NCBI GenBank assembly: GCA_020091685.1
Contig: CM034601.1
Location: forward strand, 38,152,034 to 38,216,033
Direction of reading: 5' to 3'
Length of the DNA stretch: 64,000 nt
Origin: Lutjanus erythropterus
Taxonomy: Eukaryota > Chordata > Actinopteri > Lutjaniformes > Lutjanidae
Position numbers and translations under genes: made by a program
The notes under the pieces: model-generated
The model's database searches: none
Told to the model about the DNA's origin: nothing
The model's input: the letters and a program-made list of their open reading frames with translations, nothing else
Part shown: piece after piece, positions 39,501-51,500 of the stretch
How the letters are laid out: every line of letters begins with the position of its first letter
Numbering within the stretch: position 1 is the first letter of the stretch

Positions 39501-42500
39501 ACCCAAGATGTTCTTTTCTTTGTCTTTTCCAGTTATTTCTCTCAGTTGTCAGACAGTGGGCAGAAGCTTGGAGAGGAGGTGAGGTCTTCCTATCATAAGC
39601 TGGTTCTGATGCTGGTGGAGGCAGTGCAGGGCTTCAGCAGCCTCAATGAGAAGTAAGCTCTTATCTTTTTAATGTTCACACATAACTGAACTCAGTGAAA
39701 TTAAAAAGTGCTTGTGATTAGTGTAATTCCATGTGTGTGCAGTTGTGTAACCTCACCCTCCTCTCTGCTCCCCTCAGAGCCCTGCTGCCAGCCCTGTCGT
39801 GTGTGCAGACCTGCTTGTTGCACCTTCTAGACATGAGCTGGGAGGTCCATGACCTTCCTCTCTTCCTGAATATCAAACTCCCTGAACTCCTGCTCAGCAT
39901 GGCCCAGGAGAACATCAGTGTTCATGACATTGCCATCAGGTAATATCACACATATCTCACAAAATATGCCACAGCACAATGAAAATGAAATGTTTTTCCT
40001 GTTGATAACTTAAGGCTTGCAAAATATGTTTTTTTCCACATTTTCACAAATGATTTGATCATTAGCTCATTATGATTGATCAGTAGATTGTCTTCTCGAT
40101 TAATCGATTAGTTGTTTGGTCTATAAAATATCAGAAAATAGTGAAAAATGTTGATCAGTGTTTGCCAAAGTGCAAAAGTCCCAAAATATCCTGTTTTGCC
40201 CACAACCCAAAGATATTCAGTTTACTGTCATAGAGGGCAAAAGAAACAAGAAAATATTTGGTGGAATCAGATAATTTTTCTGTAAAAAAAAAAAAAAACT
40301 CAAATACTTAGCAATTAATATTATAATTGATTTATAATCAATTAATCATTGCAGCTGTACTTCTTTGTGCTTACTGAGTCTGTTTCAGATCTCAGCCACT
40401 TACATTTACAGAGCTGATTATATCTGTGATTTATTTCCAGTCAATGGACAGAGGACGATGAAATCGCAGACTACAAGAAGAACCAGGAGTGGATGGATGA
40501 GTGTATGGATGGGATGTTTGAGAAGTGGTATGACAAAATCGAAGAAGAGGACTCCATGGAGGACAGGAGAAAGGTATACTGCAGTGCATAAAAGACATAA
40601 AAGTGCAATCGTTAGCAAACAAGGAATATTGTCATGTCTGAGCTGTCTGGGAAAAGAAATGGTATATAATGCTTAACCTGACTGCCCTGACTGCTCTGTC
40701 TTCTTTCCTGTGCATCCCAAGAATAGAGCAGATATAGATCTGCTGGTAAAACATTTAAAGACAAGCTGGAACCTGACTAACTGTCATTTAGAAAAGATTT
40801 AGAAAAGCTATGAACAAAACTAAAACTTTAAAGCTAAAAAACCAAACTAAATGACAAAAGCATGACCCCGTCTACTCTGCTTTTGACTGACTTAACCTGA
40901 CAATGATGTTTCTCAGGCTGATGAAAGAAGTCATGGACAGTGAGATAAAAGTTTAATGCGAGCCACTTTAGTGAATGAAAGAGATACAAAGGCAGCTAGC
41001 AACACTGAACAACAAGTATGTTTCTGAAAATGTTGTTTGAAGTCTGATGTTCGAGTTCACATTTATTTTAGATGTCAACACTGTCTGCCAGGGGAGACGA
41101 CAGGGAGAAGAACTCCTGCTTCATTCGGCTGAACATTAGTAATGTCTGATGAATCAATAACAGTCCACCCATCAGTCCTTAAAAGAGAAGATCTGGTGTT
41201 ATTTTTATGTTTAGTCGTGGCTTATTTCTATTCTAAATATTTTAAAAGACTGTTTATTGTTGTTTATTACTGACTGATTATTCTAATGCAGGGTATTAAA
41301 TTACAGCAAGTGTTACACTGATTGGATTGTTAGCTGCCTTCACATCTCTTCCATCCATCAAAGTAAGGTAATGTTGCGTAAAATGATTTTAAAACTTAAC
41401 TTAAGATTTTTTGGACATAAGGACAAAAATGAGAGGAAATGGTGGTCTGTTTGAGCAAGGCTCTAAAAAACACTTTTTTTTTCAAATGTTGCATCATATT
41501 ATGTATGAAGAGTAAGTCACTCTGCCTGAGTCTGCCTCTGACCAACATGCAGAAGTAGGTGATATTAAGTCTGAGCAGTTGGTATTTTTTACTTAGTTTT
41601 ACAGTGTATTTCACTTCCGGTGACCATGCTGAATCATTGTATATGCTCTGGCTGCACAAACTTCTGCCTGTCTGGACATCGAGTCCATGATTTTCCTGAC
41701 AGGAGAAGAGCAGGCAGTGGCTCTCGCTCCTGGTTTCGTTTCATGCAAGTGAAGAGGCTAGACGTCACTGCTGCCTCCCTAACTAAAACAGCGGTCTGAC
41801 TGCCGGCTGACACTGACCACACAAGCACCTAACAGGGAACTGTCATTCATCTTTCCCTCTCCCACCTCTCTCTCTCTCAGTCTCTGTCCCTCTCCCTCTC
41901 TCTCCCTCACCCTCGTTTTCACACTGCTGCGGCACTGTGTGTGGATTTGTAGGAGACAAGGCGATGTGAGACAGGACTGATAAAAGCTGATACTGGAACA
42001 TGAGCTGAAAACCAGATCAGCTGTTAGCTAACACCGTTCACTCACAGAGACACCTGCCTGGTTCTCCATTGAATCTCCTCACACCACAATTCAGTTTCTC
42101 TCCTGTGACCATTATTTCTCCTAACCCTGTTCTGCTCCTGGTCTCTTTGACACCTAGTGGGCTCATAATCATGAGCTTGTTGTCCATCATATTCATAACA
42201 ATATACATTTTCAACCTTTTCAGAGTCAAAGCTAGCATCGGAATCCATATTTATTAATGTTAATGATCTACTTTGGCCCGTCTGCCTTGATCTACGTCAC
42301 TTTGGTTTGTCGTTTTCAGAAGTGGAAGTAAAATTATCTCATAAAAACAACACCAGAAGTCACTGGAGTGTGTATATATGTTTTTTGGGGGAAATAAAGG
42401 TTCTACATCATTTAACTAAACATTGATTCACCTGTGCTCCAACCTGCAAGTTACGCTTTAACTTTAAAGCTACCTCGAGGAGTCTTAAGTGGTTATGAAA

Positions 42501-45500
42501 CTGTCTGAATTTAACACTGAAGCCTCTATATGACCTACATAAGCAAATTAGACCATCGGTGAAAAGACTGAGTGTGTCTGTATAGTTATTCTTGGGTCAA
42601 ATTCTCCTTGAAATCAAATGAAAGAAGCATGTATTTACATTTTCCCAGCCAAGGTTACAGTAAGTAGTACATCAACTAGTTAAAAAGAGGCAGGAGGAGA
42701 TTTTTTATTCAGGTAACTTTACTTTTGACATCATATTATATTGTGTAGTCATTACAATGGAAACACTACCACTTCTGTCCACAGAATCAACAAAATATGA
42801 AGGTTCCCTGTAGCAGCTTTAATGTTTTTTTCTAACACTCTGAAACTTCAATCAGAGGCATAGGTAGGGTTGGGTATTGATACTCGTTACCTTTAATGTA
42901 TCGATTGAAATAACCCAGGACCAAGTAGAATCTAAAGCTCTCCAGTCAAATGATACCTGTGTTCAATCCTGTTTGTACCCAGATCTAGAATAAAATGAGT
43001 AGTTGTGTGGTTTTGCCATCTAAACATTTGAAAGCATGACTATATTTCACACAGCTGCACCATGTGAAAAAACTGTTTAATAGAGAAATTTCTTGGTTTC
43101 GGTATCACTTCAAGGGTACTGGTATTGTAATATTTTTAAGCGATACCCAGCCCTCAGTATAGGATTGGTAAATTTGCACAGCAGTTCCTTGATTTACATG
43201 CTAACAACCAACAAACACTAATGCCAACTGTGTATGTGCTCCTTTTTGCCAATATGGACATGACATAGGTCCATTCATAATGGTCTTTAAAAAGTCTTAA
43301 ATTTAACTTGTTGAAACCTGCAGAAACCCTGTAATTCTGTTTAGTTGAATAATTTACTTGGTTTTATCCACAGATGCACATGTTCATTGCACGTTATTGT
43401 GACCTGCTCAATGTTGTGATCTCCTGTGACGGCTGCGAGAGGATGGCGCCTTGGCACCGCTACAGATGTCTGCAGTGCATGGATATGGACCTCTGCAAGA
43501 CCTGCTTCCTCAGTAAGCTCACACACTCCACTTCACTACTCATACACTCACACAGGAGTATCTGTTAGCCCAGATAGTTTAGAAAAACTGAAATTGTATC
43601 CAAAATTAGTTGGGTAAGAGTGTCAGAGCAAACTTAAGTGTGACTGTCTGTTGTTGTGTCTGTTTTTAATCAGGTGGTGCGAAGCCTGAGGGCCACGAGG
43701 ACGACCATGAGATGGTGAACATGGAGTACGCCTGTGACCACTGCCAGGGGCTCATTGTAGGCAGCAGGATCAACTGCAACGTCTGTGAAGACTTTGACTT
43801 GTGCTTTGGTTGTTACCATGCGAAGAAGTATCCAGACAGGTGACACATTTCTTTAATCGTATGCTGATAACTGACTTAACTTTTTTGTGTTTTCTTTTTT
43901 TCCTCTGTAATTATTTTTTTAATGTTCTCCTTTGTAGCCACCTGCCCACCCATCGGATCACAGTGTACCCCATGGTGACCATCCGGATCAGCGACCGTCA
44001 CCGCCTGATCCAGCCCTACATCCACAACTACTCGTGGCTGCTGTTTGCTGCTCTGGCCCTCTACACTTCAGAGCTGAGCAGTGAGAAGCAGGTGGAGGGA
44101 GGCAGCAACACCTTGAGCCAGGCCTCCGCCCTGCAGACGTGCTGCTCCCAGCTCATCACCGACTGTCTGCTCAAAGGACAGACTGGAAAAGGTAGGTCCA
44201 CACCAGAATTTAGTTTCTTTCTTTGTCTTCCTGCTTGAAGGTCAAATACAGTGTTCCTCACACATCGATACCCGGTCCACTCGGTGTTCTGTGTTGTCTT
44301 GGTACCCTTGAGTCACTTCAAAATTCACATGTGAAGCACAGTGATGACAAGGCTCAAGGAATTAACTGCACCGGCCATTGAAGGTTTTGTACAGATTAAA
44401 GAAAGAAAAAGATTCTACAACATGAACCTTAGAGATAGGATTGGTCTGGTTTAGCCACTTCTCCTACCTTCAGTCTAACAAGCTAACCCAAGCTAATCAC
44501 CTGCTAGCTTTAGTGTCATGCATAACATACAGACACTTGAGTGGATGGGCTGAACGGTTTTGAAAAAATATCTAATTGCGATTATTTTGACTGATATTGC
44601 AATTGTGATATGATTTGCAATATTATTATATTATGGTAATGATAATTTTTACATCATTATTCTTATTTTGATTGAAAAAGATCTAAAAATGACTATGTTA
44701 AAAAATTTTGACACACATTTTGCCTTTAACAAATACTGCACCCCCTGAAATATGAAAATTACAGAAAGTCATTTTGCTATTTTGATAAAATTTTGATTCA
44801 TTGTGCAGCCCTATTGTATATATTGTATTTTCCAAAGTACAAAAAACAATTTATCACCACAATTTATCAACATTATCTGGATAATACAGAACCTTGCATG
44901 GAGACAATAGAGTGGAAGCGCTGCTGGGTCTTTCTGTTGGTCACAGTACAGGTGCTCGGGTATTTTGCACTTATTCTTCAGGTGAAGGGCTCTTTGCATG
45001 GGTCAGACAGCCTTAGTATAAAATCCAAAATGCAAGGCTCCTTCTAAAACACCAAGGCATGCTGTAAAGTTTGTGTAAAGTTAAAATGCCTTTATTGTAC
45101 ATGGCAAAAAGAGATAAAAAATGACCAACGCGTATCGACCAACACAGGTCTTCATCAGGGTCAGACAGGAGTAAATACACAACCTTGCCTTTTCTTTTAC
45201 ACCCAGTATTTTCAATGCATTCTCGTTATCCTCATTGAGATCATATTTCTATCCTCTAGTCCAAAACCTGCACATTAGTAATTTCAGGTGTTAAAGTTTA
45301 AAAAAGTACACACATCCAAATACAATACTAGATGCTGGACAGAAGTACATGTCAACAAAGGAAAAATAATCCACAAACTGGATAATTCTCGCATGAACAT
45401 TTATTATTGTACTTACATGTGACATCTTGAGTGCTGAAGAAGGGTTTGGGCCTGAAACGTCACATGTATATTAATAAATGTTCATGGGAGCATTCTCTCG

Positions 45501-48500
45501 TGTGTTGACTCCTCTTACTGTACATCATTCATTCCCCACCAGCATTGCTTTCATTTTTCAAATACTTTTGTTGAATAACTCATATTTTGGTGCTTTCATG
45601 ACACAGAATTAATAATAGTAATTAGTTGCATGTCTCTCAAAATCAATATTTTATATTAGCATCAAACTATCTGCATCAATGTACGGATGGAAACGTTGTA
45701 TGGATTACATTTAAACGAGGGATGATAATTAATCAATAATTGATTAATCGATAGTTAAGAATTTGATCGAAGTAAAAGTGAATTGATCGACTACCAAATA
45801 AAGATCTGAAATATAACTAATTAACATAATTATTTTTATGAGTGCACTACGCATGTTATCTGGTATATATGTTTAATATGTAGGCCTTTATGTTTTTATG
45901 TTTCCTAGGCTGTGTAATGCTGTCGGAGAATATGTAATATGTTACTGTGGAAATGCTTTGATGGAAGGAAAAAAACATTTGGTATTGTTTGGTAAAAGCA
46001 AAATTGTTATGTTTTTTAATAACAAGTAATTGATTAATTCAGTGGTTCCCAAACTGGGGGGCAGGCTGCTCTGGGGCAGCGTGGAGCCGCTGCAGGGAGG
46101 GAGCAGAAGACCATAAAGAATGAAACAAAAAGTACGAAAGAACGAAAAGTTGAATGAATATGATCGATGTAGAGGACATAAACAAACAAGAGTTTGGTGA
46201 TTTTTATCCTGCTAATCTTTATTTCACTTCAATTCAAAGTTCATCCTCAATTATTGTTAATAATCAATATAAATTGTTTTGGCTTCTGAAAGGAGGGCAT
46301 GCCAGAAAAAGTTTGAGAACCACTGGATTAACTGATTGTTAATGTTACCAATGATCGATTAAGGAAAGTGCTTACAATTTGTAACTGTCATTTAAACTTA
46401 CCTGAGATCCGAATGTAATCATGCCGCATTTACACCCTGCATTAACATGTGCTTTTCCACATCTGGATAACGTCCCTGCATACAAATCACATTTTAATGC
46501 CAGGTGTAAATGTGGTGAAAATAACCAAGTTGGTAAAGATGGTGCTGCTGCGTTGTTTCATTTCATTGTTGTTTTGCATGGTATCTCAGAGTCTTCTCAC
46601 CTGTATTTTTATCTTTTCTCCTTTTCTGGCAAACCTTTCTGTGCCATCCTCCACGCAGGCCTACGCTCCTCAGCCTTGCTCGCTCTGCTGTCCTCCAACG
46701 AATCGGCCTCTGACAGCGAGCTGTGTCCGGTCTCCCCAGAGTCCTCTCAGGAGCTCAGTACAGCCACCGACACCTCGTCTTTGCCTGGCAGCACCGCAGC
46801 GATCTGCTCCCCGACCTCTCCCAAGGACAAGGTGAGGAACTGTGATCACCTTATGTAAGAAAATATGAGGACTGAATGATCTCCGTTGGGGGAGTGGGTC
46901 ATTGCAGTTGCAGGAAGTAGAACACTAAAAAAACAAAAAGCAAATAGAGCAGATATTTATACCATAAACATCTATAAATACCGAGTGTGCATTAGCAGGT
47001 CACATGATTAGACTAGCAGAAAAACATGGAAATATTCTGGAAATATTGTAGCTGATGTACAAATATAGGTAGAATTACATACATGTACTGCTGAAGTCTA
47101 TAATGTAGGTAATACAATATTTAGGATATTTAGTGACAACTGAAGAGCTCATACTGTTAGGCTATGAACCCACAAAACAGTTTTTATCCTCTCACCAACA
47201 GAGAAAACCATCAGGTAAAGAGAAGAAGGTAAAGGAGGTGGGCTCACCTCCCCATGTTCAGTCAGAGGTGTCATCCCCGCCGAGTGCTGGAGAGGAAGAG
47301 AAAAAGAAGCTGGTTACCCAAGACACCCTGGACTCCCCCAGCCTCAGCCAGACACCCTCTGTGTCCAGTGAGGACCCCCTCTCTCCTGTGGTCCGACGTA
47401 AGTACCGAGAGTCCCTCCACCAGGCTGATGACAGCTCAGATTTTGTTCATCTGTGGTTCTGACTGTCCCTCAGCTGTCCACCTGTGTTTTCTACCGTTCT
47501 CAGCTTCAGAGTCTGGAGCAGGAACAGTCACCTCTCCAGCATCTGACGTCGTCAAGGAGACAGATGAGAGGCTGCCCCAGGTCCCCCTGCAGGAGCACGT
47601 GTTTTCAGAGTGCTCCAGAGAGAGGATCCTGGGACTGCTAGCAGCCATGCTGCCGCCAGCCAAACCAGTACGTCAAACCAAAGAGCAGGCTGAGATTAGG
47701 ATGGCTTGATACTACTTTTTCATGTCTGATACAAATTCAATATCATCTTTTTCCTTCTTTGAAACAACTAAGGTGTTAATAACACATTTGTATGGATGCA
47801 CTTTGAATTAACCTAGCCATCTTAAAAACCTCATACTCAAACTGTGAAACAAATATTCTACTTCCATAAAGGAAGAAATACACAGCCTAAAACATTACTC
47901 AGTTGAGCAATGTTACTGCTTCTTTTTACTGAAACTTCTTCATACACACAGCTTTTAGCTGCATTTTTGGTTGGTCAGCACCATTCCAAATTAAACTGAA
48001 ATAAATTGCGCACAGTTGTTTTGCTTTTTTCTTCCTTGACCTTAAATGAACTCCACACAGACAGACACAGTGACAGCACTGCTGACATGTCTCACTCACG
48101 TTCTAGCTGCTGTTCACATAAACATGCTGCTCATCTGTGTTACTTGTGACATGTCTCTCTGTACGGCTTATTGGTCAATGTTTAGTTCAGCATTTAGATG
48201 ATAGTTAGTTTTGGTCAGTATCAGGCTGGTACTTGGATTAGTGCATCACTAGTTAAGATTTTATGTAAGGCTAAATGAATTGTTCGACTTGTTAGGAAAT
48301 ATGCTTATTGGCTTTCTTTCTGAGAGTTAACTCGATTGATTTTACTCTCATATCTGCTACAGCTAGCAGTTAGCTTAGCTCAGCATTAAGTGTGGGGGAC
48401 AGCTAGATTGACTCAATCCAACGATAACAAAAGAAGTGCCAGACTATGTTATGTCTGCAACTCACAGACATCACTGCTCCTGGCCAAGAAATAGTCCGAC

Positions 48501-51500
48501 TCATAACGCCCAATAAATCCTTGTCATTTTTGCATTTTTATCTGTGAAGATTGTCAGTCATCCAGGTTATGGAATTCATAGAAGGGTTATTGTAGGGAGA
48601 CTTCTTTAGCTCTGAAGGAGTCAAGAAGCCTCTTGGATGAGAGGTGAAACGTCTTCAGGAAGTTGCACTTCAGTTTTGTGCAGATTGAACAAACAAGATA
48701 CAGAATGTAGGCAGATTTTCTTACCTTTAGACAGAGCCAGGCTGGCTTTTTTCAGTTTGCACTAAGCTATTTGGCTGTAGACGTTTATTTTATCTTTAAT
48801 GTACACATTACTCTAATACACCAAAATCTATCAAGACTTTGTCATGTTAAATAATGCTAAATAATTTTGTACCCAACATGCACTCCTGTTCCTGACATGC
48901 TTTTTATTCATCTACAGATAACATTTACATTTTTCTCGTCTCCTCAGGGCAGCACACTGTCTCTGCCCAGTCTGAGCTCCATCCTGCCCCAGCTCTTCAG
49001 GGCGGTCATCTCCAACGCTGGCTCTCTCAACGAGACCTTCCACCTCACTCTGGGGCTGCTGGGTCAGTTGCTGCTCCGCATCCCTCCAATGGAGGCCGAC
49101 ACCGCCGTCACAGAGGCCCTGGCTGACAAATTTGAGTTGCTGACACAAGGAGAGGCAGCCAGTTCAGACACCCAGGGCTGGAAGACCACCCAGCTACTCT
49201 TCAGCCTAGGCGCCGTCTGTTTAGACAGGTAAAAGAATGAAAACCTGATGATACCGGGGAAATGTATTATTATTGTAGTTTATAGAGCCATATTCTTGAT
49301 GACACAGCTGCATATATTACCCTGAACCCTATTTTCACAGCAATTTTTGAAACTGGTGCATTACTGGGCGACACTGCTGCAGCCATCAGTCATCTTTATG
49401 GGCAATTGTGAACTGTCTAAGTACGTCAGCTAAAACTGCTTGTTTTGCCACTGAATTATAGAAAGGATCCCTCCAGAGATAAACTTTTTTGTTCCAGACT
49501 AAGATCCTCTTTGTTTAATGAGAAGCAGCCTATTAATCCATCTCGCCAAAGAAACAGAAATGGTAATTTTATCATTGTGAAAAAACACTTCATTCAAACT
49601 CAACAGAAATAAATTAAACTCACCAACTTGTCTTAGCCCTCTTCCCACTGTTTCAAGAATAATCAGCTCTGGTTTTCTTTAATTTAAACCCTGAATTCAC
49701 TGCTTTAGATGTGGAAAAGAGTGAGAGGGAGGTCGGACATCAGAGAAGAAGCCAGGATATTTTCACATCTAACTCTGTGAATTAAGGGTTTATGTCAACC
49801 AGAACCGAGCTGAGTGATTGTTGGAGCAGTGTGAAGACAAGCTGAGAAATCTTTGGTGTTTTATTTTGTTTTTGTTGAGTTTGAATGAAATGTGCTTTAC
49901 AATAATAAAATTACTTTTTTTGTAAATGGAGTCTGGAGGCTCAGGGGAGAGTGATAAATCGGCTGTTTCTGGGAAACAAGAAGGTTTATCTCTGTAGAAC
50001 CTTTTCCATAATGTTGTCAGACAGTTGCAAAACAAGCACTCCTATTAGGTGCTCCTACATGATGTGAGATACTCTCCTACTCTGATTAAAAACAAAAAAA
50101 AAATACTTATATGCTCCTGCCTATTATACATAGTCAGTCCAAATAATTTAATTTCTATCATTATCAACATTGTCTAAGCAGCTGTGTTTGTTTGTTTTTT
50201 TTACGTTGCACACTCACACAATAAAAGTTAGTAATCTGATCTTAGGCTGCGTGTGTGGTCATGGTGCTGGATTTCCATCCTTGATGATGTTTGTAATATT
50301 TAATCGCACTAAAATGGTAAACAAATTGGTGGTTTGATCAAGTTCTACCTATGTGAAATGAAGAAGTGTGTTGTCTTTAGTTTTCACCATTACATATGAA
50401 CTCGACCATGGTATAAAAACTGGACATACTGTTGGTGGTATTTCTTAATCACACAGTTGAGATCATGCATATTATACTGTAATATCTGTTTATTTTGAGA
50501 TATTGAGTCTTTTGGTTTCCTGTGTTTCTCAGTCGTATTGGTCTGGATTGGGCGTGCACAGTGGCAGATATCTTACACAGTCTGAATGCTTGTCCTGAGT
50601 GGAGCACAGTCATCGCTGCCTTCACTGACCACTGCATTCAGCAGCTGCCACAAACTCTTAAACGCACCAACCTCTTCACCCTGCTGGTGCTGGTGGGCTT
50701 CCCTGAGGTAGGCTGAACACACACCTGTACTGTATAGAGTTGTTGTACATTGTGCTCCTTGACTTTCTCAGCTCAGTCGTGACTCCTGTGTGTGTGTGTG
50801 TGTGTCAGGTGCTGTGTGTGGGAACCCAGACGGTATTTATCGACAACGCCAATGAACAGCACAACATGATCCTGCTCAAACACTTCACAGAGAAGAACCA
50901 CGCTGCAGTGGTGGATGTTAAGACACGCAAGAGGAAAACAGGTTAGTTCAGTTTTGGTGCTAATAACAGCTCTGCCTGTGCTTAGAAATTAACATGGAAT
51001 TAACCCTTTCTGTGCTTTTTTCCCTCCTCTTTCTAGTGAAAGACTACCAACTCATCCAGTCTCAGGATTCCACTACGACCGGTCTCCCAGGGCAGTCAGA
51101 CGGCCAGGACTGCCCAAAGACCCTGCTCAGCCGCTACCTGAGCAACTTCACCTCCATTATCAGCCACCTGCTGCAGACCAGCCAGGACAACGGCTCTCCT
51201 GATGCTGTGGAGGCATCCTGGGTTCTCTCACTGGCCCTCAAAGGCCTTTACAATACACTGAAGGTACCTGACATGACCTCGGAATCTGGTAGAGTGGTCA
51301 TTTTTACAATAGCACACCTTTAGATTAGTTTAGTTTATGCTGTTCAGTCAAAAAAAACATAGTGTAAAGAGTTGATTTAAAAAAAAAAAAAAGAATCCTT
51401 CTAATTAGAGACCTTTTTTAGATGTTTTGTGAATAATGATCATGTAGATGCAGTTGATTGTTGTGATGTAGGTGGATTGTTCCAAAGAGATGCTCCTCCG

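Larger units (their letters stand above)
40574..43373. other. ZZEF1 intron 33, 2.8 kb
   Basis: Holds a pyrimidine-rich CT tract at 41862-41916, a TTAA-type MITE at 42471-42823, a family D element at 42866-43157 and the end of a further element at 43225-43333 (ACTTGTTGAAACCTGCAGAA). No exon. Confidence 0.55.
44192..46658. other. ZZEF1 intron 36, 2.5 kb
   Basis: Family D element at 44546-44813, repeat ends at 45115-45165 and 45433-45480, and a family C element with a nested hAT-like MITE at 45715-46383. No exon. Confidence 0.55.

Noticed and set aside
43801..44238. Long ORF starting in the intron before exon 36
   Set aside because: The conserved part begins at the acceptor 43938; the upstream residues are translated intron.
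44793..45047. 84-aa + strand ORF in intron 36
   Set aside because: Begins in the end of a repeat, has no recognisable domain and no splice signals.
47254..47709. 151-aa + strand ORF
   Set aside because: It runs out of frame through exon 38, the intron and exon 39; splice sites and conserved HVFSECSRERILGLLAAMLP support the other frame.
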